Source of the DNA: Holophagaceae bacterium UBA692
GTDB lineage: Bacteria; Acidobacteriota; Holophagae; Holophagales; Holophagaceae
DNA length: 6,995 nucleotides
Assembly (NCBI GenBank): GCA_002297665.1
Contig: DBMS01000213.1
Span: 1 to 6,995 of the forward strand
Reading direction: 5' to 3'
A model generated the notes under the pieces. It made no database searches, was not told the origin of the DNA, and saw only the letters and a list, made by a program, of their open reading frames with translations. Within the stretch, counting starts at the first letter, position 1; each line of letters opens with the position of its first letter. The position numbers were made by a program, and so were the translations under genes. Below are positions 5,480 through 6,995 of this stretch, one piece after another.

Positions 5480-6514
5480 TCACTGATCTTCCGAAGGGTT
5501 GGGAAGCCCATCGACCAGTCGGTCGAAGTCGGATTGGTAAAGACGGTCCTGAATGATTCGGTATTTTTCGAATTCGCTTTCAGCGAAGGCTTTGGCGATT
5601 TCATGGGTGATTTTGCCTGGCGTCTGGAGCTGGTCGCGCTGGTGGAATTCCAGGAATGCGTTGAGTTTGGACGCCCAATCCACCATGGTCATGGGAATTC
5701 CTCGGCTGGCCTGATCTTCGGCGTAGTCCAAGTACATGCCGACGATGCGATCCAATCCCTTGATTTCGTCCTTGGACAGGTAGTTCTTGGCAACGGACAC
5801 ATCCGTCCTCAGGATCTTCCCGTCTGGTGCGTTCTTCCAGGAACTAAGCCCCATGCGGTCCTTCCTGGCATTCGCCCGTTCCATGATGACTTCCGCGGCA
5901 GTGTGCCCGTGGATGGCGTAATGGAGCTTGTTCTGGACTGTCGCGAAGAAGGTTTTGGTGGTTTCCGCGTCCTTGTTGTAGTCCAGGGCCGTGGCATAGA
6001 TGTCCGTGATTTTCTGGTAGAACCTGCGTTCGCTGGCCCGGATTTCCCGTATCTCGGCCAGCAACTCGTCGAAGTAGTCCCGGGACAGGAATGCCCCGTT
6101 CTTGAGCCGTTCCTTATCCAGGGCGTAACCCCTGATGGCGAACCTGCCCAGGACATCCCTGGCCCATTGGCGGAACTGGATGGCGCGATCGGAACCCACC
6201 CGGAAACCTACCCCGATAATTGCATCGAGATTATAGAAATTTGTCATGTATTCCTTGCCATCTTCGGCAGTGTTCCGGAATTTCCGGAGCGCTGACCGTT
6301 CCGACAGCTCCTTCGCGGCGAAGAGGTTGGAAAGGTGTTCGCTCACGGTTCGAACATCCACCCCGAACAGGGTTCCGATCAATTTCTGGGTCAACCAGAC
6401 GGTTTCGTCCTGGATCCTGACTTCTATTCCGGGTTCCCCTGCCTGTTTCGTGAAAATTAGGAATTCGGCCGTGCTGTTCCGTACGTATGCTTTCTTTCTT
6501 TGATCTTTTGTCAT
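5480..6514 (-). CDS. rhuM: RhuM-family protein
   Basis: Complete 344-residue member of the RhuM family, first named from Salmonella pathogenicity island 3 and also found in genomic islands and beside restriction-modification loci. Its biochemical role is not established. The N-terminal part resembles a winged helix (about residues 28-70: EVRIQDETVWLTQKLIGTLF, then VRTVSEHLSNLF), suggesting DNA binding. The family core follows (about 90-140: MTNFYNLDAIIGVGFRVGSD, QFRQWARDVLGRFAIRGYAL). A helical C-terminal region with HYAIHGHTAAEVI (about 198-210) and LSKDEIKGLDRIVGMYLDYA (about 246-265) completes it. ATG 6514 is preferred over the longer open frame to 6751: it has GAGGAAGGAA directly before it, gives normal family length, and the extra residues look unlike protein. 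Base composition appears less GC-rich than the recombinases, consistent with horizontal transfer. No restriction-modification genes are visible here. Confidence 0.9.
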   Translation of the reverse strand: MTKDQRKKAYVRNSTAEFLIFTKQAGEPGIEVRIQDETVWLTQKLIGTLFGVDVRTVSEHLSNLFAAKELSERSALRKFRNTAEDGKEYMTNFYNLDAIIGVGFRVGSDRAIQFRQWARDVLGRFAIRGYALDKERLKNGAFLSRDYFDELLAEIREIRASERRFYQKITDIYATALDYNKDAETTKTFFATVQNKLHYAIHGHTAAEVIMERANARKDRMGLSSWKNAPDGKILRTDVSVAKNYLSKDEIKGLDRIVGMYLDYAEDQASRGIPMTMVDWASKLNAFLEFHQRDQLQTPGKITHEIAKAFAESEFEKYRIIQDRLYQSDFDRLVDGLPNPSEDQ

Positions 6515-6877
6515 TTCCTTCCTCGGGGACTTTGTTCCGTTCGGGCCGAGGTCACCAGGGCTCCCACTTGAACAACTGCACGCCATTTCCTCAGGCAACC
6601 CGGGAGGGGCAGCTTGGCCTGTCCTGTGCCTTTGGCATTGTCCTTGTCGGGTCCATCGTCGCCATGCTTCATTCCGGCCTCCTGACCCCTTCCGTTGCCT
6701 GTAAACCCTCCCGGCCATCCATTCTGGCACCAAGCCCTGATCTGGTGCCATTCCAGCGGGACTTGATCACAAATCCTGGGTACCTCCAATCCTGGCCGGA
6801 TCGCATTTCCCGACACGATCTCCTCCGCCCCCCCGTGCCAGGGCGTCCGCGGTAAGATCCTCCCCGCGAGGTTACCC
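6515..6877. other. Divergent intergenic region between rhuM and the TfoX-domain gene
   Basis: About 360 bases without a convincing gene. It must hold the promoters of both divergent genes, but I see no strong -35/-10 pair for either. It contains the rhuM ribosome binding site at its left edge, an 8-bp perfect hairpin at 6725-6750, a weak 6-bp inverted repeat (6521-6526 / 6546-6551), and GAGG at about 6868-6871 before the + strand start. A - strand open frame crosses it, but it has low-complexity composition and overlaps the TfoX start. Confidence 0.5.
6725..6750. repeat. Perfect inverted repeat TGGCACCA-N10-TGGTGCCA
   Basis: An 8-bp perfect dyad with a 10-base spacer in the middle of the divergent intergenic region. 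It has no T-tract on either side, so termination is unlikely. A symmetrical operator for a dimeric regulator is possible, for example one controlling one or both divergent genes. No regulator is identified. Confidence 0.4.
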
Positions 6878-6995
6878 ATGGCCACCCATCAGCGTACCGT
6901 CGACCACATCCTGGACCAGTTGGGCGAGGCCGGCGCGGTCTCCGTCAAGAAGATGTTCGGGGAATACGGCGTTTTCCTGGACGGCAAGATGTTCG
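6878..6995 (+). CDS. TfoX N-terminal-domain protein (partial, 5' end)
   Basis: Starts at ATG 6878 with GAGG seven bases upstream and runs off the window after 39 codons. It reads MATHQRTVDHILDQLGEAGA followed by VSVKKMFGEYGVFLDGKMF. The pattern (T/S)VD-I-x-Q-x(4)-GAVS-x-(K/R)KMFGEYG-x-DGK is characteristic of stand-alone TfoX N-terminal-domain proteins. The domain is named after the competence regulator TfoX/Sxy, but short single-domain members are widespread and mostly uncharacterised, so a competence role should not be assumed. It is divergent from rhuM. Confidence 0.8.
   Translation, partial: MATHQRTVDHILDQLGEAGAVSVKKMFGEYGVFLDGKMF

Noticed and set aside
5462..6295. Long + strand open frame opposite rhuM
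   Set aside because: Shadow of a clear RhuM-family gene that has a good ribosome binding site.
6515..6751. N-terminal extension of RhuM to 6751
   Set aside because: The extra 79 residues are unlike protein and unlike the family, and ATG 6514 has a strong ribosome site and gives normal length.
6511..6885. - strand 124-codon open frame upstream of rhuM
   Set aside because: Overlaps the TfoX-domain start and rhuM start, has no start signal or recognisable features.

Overview
This is a high-GC bacterial window with strong GGAGG-type ribosome binding sites. It is dominated by a nested mobile element. The host cannot be named from the sequence; the composition and gene families would fit a GC-rich proteobacterium or acidobacterium. 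The gene content (transposase, three recombinases, RhuM) is that of an accessory or genomic-island region.

Layout. Positions 1-82 read as the end of an unidentified protein on the + strand. A strong branched hairpin (90-136) follows, then the left terminal inverted repeat of an IS66-family element (141-185). The matching right repeat is at 5222-5266. The element carries only a tnpC-type DDE transposase, with no tnpA or tnpB. That gene is split in two: an N-terminal part (230 or 266 to 1518) and a C-terminal part (4977-5178). Between them lies a complete recombinase-in-trio (RIT) element of about 3.46 kb on the - strand, with order ritA (4825-3572), ritB (3575-2631), ritC (2634-1639). Each pair of recombinase genes overlaps by ATGA. 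The RIT ends are a perfect 37-bp inverted repeat (1539-1575 / 4940-4976) built from copies of the heptamer ATGCCGC. The same heptamer stands as a direct repeat at both junctions (1512-1518 / 4970-4976). Removing 1519-4976 restores an uninterrupted IS66 transposase frame through the NNAAER motif. The insertion therefore falls one base before the codon of the presumed catalytic glutamate.

ritC has one in-frame amber codon (2319-2317) and otherwise reads intact through all its catalytic residues, so the trio may be immobile unless the codon is read through.

Right of the IS66 element is the 5' part of an unknown gene, apparently cut by the IS66 end. Next come a complete RhuM-family gene on the - strand (6514-5480), a divergent intergenic region of about 360 bp, and the start of a TfoX N-terminal-domain gene on the + strand (6878 to the window edge).

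How the parts relate: the IS66 element landed first, probably next to or within the gene after rhuM. The RIT element then inserted into its transposase and silenced it. The ritC nonsense mutation may later have frozen the RIT element.
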